A stretch of DNA of 64,000 nucleotides from Steinernema hermaphroditum (Eukaryota > Nematoda > Chromadorea > Rhabditida > Steinernematidae). The notes under the pieces were generated by a model, which saw only the letters and a program-made list of their open reading frames with translations, had not been told where the DNA came from and made no database searches. A program made the translations under genes and the position numbers. Of the stretch, positions 63,934 through 64,000 are shown one piece after another. Positions within the stretch are counted from its first letter, which is position 1. Each line of letters begins with the position of its first letter. Location: contig CM059625.1 in the NCBI GenBank assembly GCA_030435675.1, positions 16,120,001-16,184,000 on the forward strand. The letters are read 5' to 3'.

Positions 63934-64000
63934 AGTAAGTGGTATTTATATATAGCACGATATAACTGAAAAGTCCACGATTATAAGGAAGCAGATAAGT

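Overview
The window is eukaryotic DNA, almost certainly from a nematode. Coding regions are split into many exons by introns that are mostly 45 to 60 bp long with GT..AG ends. There are no operons in the bacterial sense, and the recognisable proteins are animal ones. The very short introns suggest an enoplean (clade I, Trichuris-like) worm; that placement is inference. All exon models were built by hand from splice signals plus reading-phase bookkeeping, so closed phases are the main internal check.

Layout. 1-1987 (+): most of a MULE-family transposase gene with introns, apparently broken by one frameshift. 2467-2981 (+): a small four-helix membrane protein. 3.1-4.2 kb: two GC-rich simple or tandem repeats. 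4243-5094 (-): a divergent proteasome-alpha-like protein. 6999-7952 (-): a secreted class 2 lipase. 10958-12962 (-): a PiT/SLC20 phosphate transporter with an unexplained frame change. 13-20 kb: no gene seen. 20.3-26.7 kb: a tandem segmental duplication carrying a full DEPDC1-like gene (761 aa) and a second copy in which an exact in-frame deletion leaves a DEP-only gene (236 aa). 30547-32796 (+): MOB kinase activator 3. 33486-34737 (-): a membrane-anchored short-chain dehydrogenase of DHRSX length. 35.05-36.17 kb: four tandem copies of a 274-bp repeat. 36462-45785 (-): a 14-exon coiled-coil protein (815 aa), tentatively CSPP1/CCDC66-like.

The right end, 50.2-64 kb, is the oddest part. A convincing start exon and second exon (+ strand) lead into about 10 kb of diverged, shuffled direct repeats. 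These carry small exon-like blocks (54572-54631, 57686-57785, 58640-58708, 59241-59333 and duplicates), each flanked by good splice sites and several with lengths divisible by three. One duplicate holds a 519-bp insertion with an 11-bp target-site duplication. I could not assemble one final transcript. The locus is my best candidate for something undescribed: a mini-exon gene, or gene pair, undergoing exon-level tandem duplication.

The identified genes look like independent housekeeping and regulatory loci (phosphate import, Hippo/NDR-type signalling adaptor, centrosome or cell-cycle proteins, lipid metabolism). I see no shared pathway organisation.
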